Source: Paludibacter sp963678465
GTDB taxonomy: Bacteria > Bacteroidota > Bacteroidia > Bacteroidales > Paludibacteraceae
Reading direction: 5' to 3'
Assembly (NCBI GenBank): GCA_963678465.1
Contig: OY782858.1
Coordinates: 930,001 to 994,000 of the forward strand
DNA length: 64,000 bases
Shown here in pieces: positions 62,889-64,000 of this stretch. Numbering within the stretch: the stretch's first letter is position 1; every line of letters starts with the position of its first letter. The notes beneath the pieces are model-generated. The model searched no databases and was not told where the DNA came from. It was given only the letters and a program-made list of their open reading frames with translations. The position numbers and the translations under genes were made by a program.

Positions 62889-63800
62889 ATGAGCAATCAA
62901 TGTTTAGTCTCAATTTCCGATTATAGCAAAGATGAAATTCTTGCTATTCTCGATTCGGCAGCCGATTTCGAAACCCATCCCAACAGAAAAACACTGGATG
63001 GAAAAGTAATTGCCACTTTGTTTTTCGAACCATCCACCCGTACCAGGTTAAGTTTCGAAACCGCAGTAATACGTCTGGGTGGCTCTATTATCGGCTTTTC
63101 GGATGCAGCCACCAGTAGTTCATCGAAAGGTGAAACACTGAACGACACCATTCACATGGTAAGTTGCTATGCTGATGCCATTGTGATGCGTCACCCGCTC
63201 GAAGGCGCTGCCCGCTTTGCCTCCGAAGTTTCGCCTGTGCCCATTATCAACGCCGGCGACGGTGCAAATCAGCATCCTTCGCAGACTTTGCTGGACCTGT
63301 ATTCAATTTTGAAAACTCAGGGAACGCTCGAAAATCTGACCATTTGTTTGGTGGGCGACCTGAAATACGGGCGCACAGTGCATTCGCTTATCATGGCCAT
63401 GTCGCACTTCAACCCTACTTTCAAATTCATTGCCCCCGACGAACTCAGAATGCCTGACGAATACAAGGTTTTTTGCAAAAAACACAACATACCGTTTACA
63501 GAAGCATCCGAACTGAACGAAAACTTCAACGATGCCGATATTTTGTACATGACGCGCGTGCAGAAAGAACGTTTTCAGGACCTCATGGAATATGAACGGG
63601 TGAAAAATGTGTACACACTCAAAAATGCAATGCTCGAAAACACGAAGCCAAATTTACGAATCCTGCACCCGCTGCCACGTGTTTCTGAAATTGACATGGA
63701 TGTAGATGCCAATAATAAAGCGTACTATTTTCAACAGGCACAAAACGGCTTGTATGTGAGGCAGGCGATTCTGAGTAAGGTGTTGGCCCCTAACCCATAA
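62889..63800 (+). CDS. pyrB: aspartate carbamoyltransferase catalytic subunit
   Basis: 303 aa; forms N-carbamoyl-aspartate from carbamoyl phosphate and aspartate in pyrimidine synthesis. The carbamoyl-phosphate motif FFEPSTRTRLSFE (about residues 46-58) and HPSQTLLDLYS (about 129) are intact, as is HPLPRVSEIDMDVD (about 258). The regulatory subunit gene follows 57 bases later, so this is the ATCase pair. Confidence 0.97.
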   Translation: MSNQCLVSISDYSKDEILAILDSAADFETHPNRKTLDGKVIATLFFEPSTRTRLSFETAVIRLGGSIIGFSDAATSSSSKGETLNDTIHMVSCYADAIVMRHPLEGAARFASEVSPVPIINAGDGANQHPSQTLLDLYSILKTQGTLENLTICLVGDLKYGRTVHSLIMAMSHFNPTFKFIAPDELRMPDEYKVFCKKHNIPFTEASELNENFNDADILYMTRVQKERFQDLMEYERVKNVYTLKNAMLENTKPNLRILHPLPRVSEIDMDVDANNKAYYFQQAQNGLYVRQAILSKVLAPNP

Positions 63801-63857
63801 AGGGGAATGAGTAGAAAATTCGTAAAATTCGATTTAATTCGCAATAATTCGTATTCA

Positions 63858-64000
63858 ATGGAAAAGAAATTAAAAGTAGCAGCATTAAAAGATGGAACGG
63901 TGATCGACCATATTCCGTCGGATAAATTATTTAAAGTAGTGCAAATTCTGCATTTGGACACCTGTACCAATCAGATTACGCTTGCAAATAACCTTGAAAG
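63858..64000 (+). CDS. pyrI: aspartate carbamoyltransferase regulatory subunit (partial)
   Basis: First 47 codons visible before the right edge: EKKLKVAALKDGTVIDHIPS and FKVVQILHLDT, the allosteric nucleotide-binding domain start of PyrI. The zinc domain lies beyond the edge. Confidence 0.9.
   Translation, partial: MEKKLKVAALKDGTVIDHIPSDKLFKVVQILHLDTCTNQITLANNLE

Overview
The window is chromosomal DNA of a Bacteroidetes bacterium, most likely order Bacteroidales (a Paludibacter-like relative fits, but the species cannot be fixed from sequence alone). The evidence is Bacteroidetes-type promoters (-7 box TAnnTTTG), a type IX secretion system (T9SS) plug protein and a T9SS cargo, several families known mainly from this phylum (DUF6452/DUF6048 pair, DUF7935, DUF3127, BT0820-type phosphatase), a TonB receptor, and moderately AT-rich DNA with little Shine-Dalgarno signal.

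Layout. 1-8.4 kb (+ strand): fluoride exporter CrcB with DUF190 partner, envelope proteins, transketolase, MntP, a porin-like barrel, and the RNA-modifying enzymes RlmB and RluA, closed by a GC-rich 41-bp-period repeat array. 8.8-15.0 kb (- strand): a T9SS cargo, the T9SS plug protein, a glycosyltransferase, EngB and a sodium/solute symporter. 15.2-17.4 kb and 19-23.3 kb (+ strand): RecR, a HAD phosphatase, a GNAT, an ECF sigma factor, FolK, a nucleoside phosphorylase, a serine acetyltransferase-like protein and MnmE, with an NfeD-type protease facing left between them. From 23.5 to 59.4 kb every credible gene reads leftward. This stretch starts with a GH9 glucanase and continues into an accessory island (about 26-46 kb) of poorly known membrane and secreted proteins, a LytTR regulator, an acyltransferase, one IS4 element, an M48 peptidase, a WG-repeat protein, and an AT-rich pair coding for a dGTPase-like HD hydrolase and a RecD-like helicase. 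The core then resumes with MnmA and DUF3127, followed by a haem cluster (TonB receptor, MFS permease, HemN, HemH, HemG). 58.8-64 kb holds tRNA-Thr(CGU), a YigZ-type protein, a decayed acyl-lipid cluster (broken deacetylase, acyltransferase, acyl carrier protein), DUF1801, PyrB and the start of PyrI.

How the genes work together. The TonB receptor, permease and last three haem enzymes look like a unit that imports a porphyrin precursor or haem-related compound and finishes haem. The dGTPase/helicase pair resembles a nucleotide-depletion plus DNA-remodelling anti-phage module; it is the best candidate here for an undescribed system. The intergenic DNA is unusually rich in repeats: hairpins, a 364-bp tandem array, a 21-bp minisatellite, a 93-bp dispersed element, shared upstream modules, and spacers made of short repeated words. 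Several of these have no obvious description and are listed as findings.
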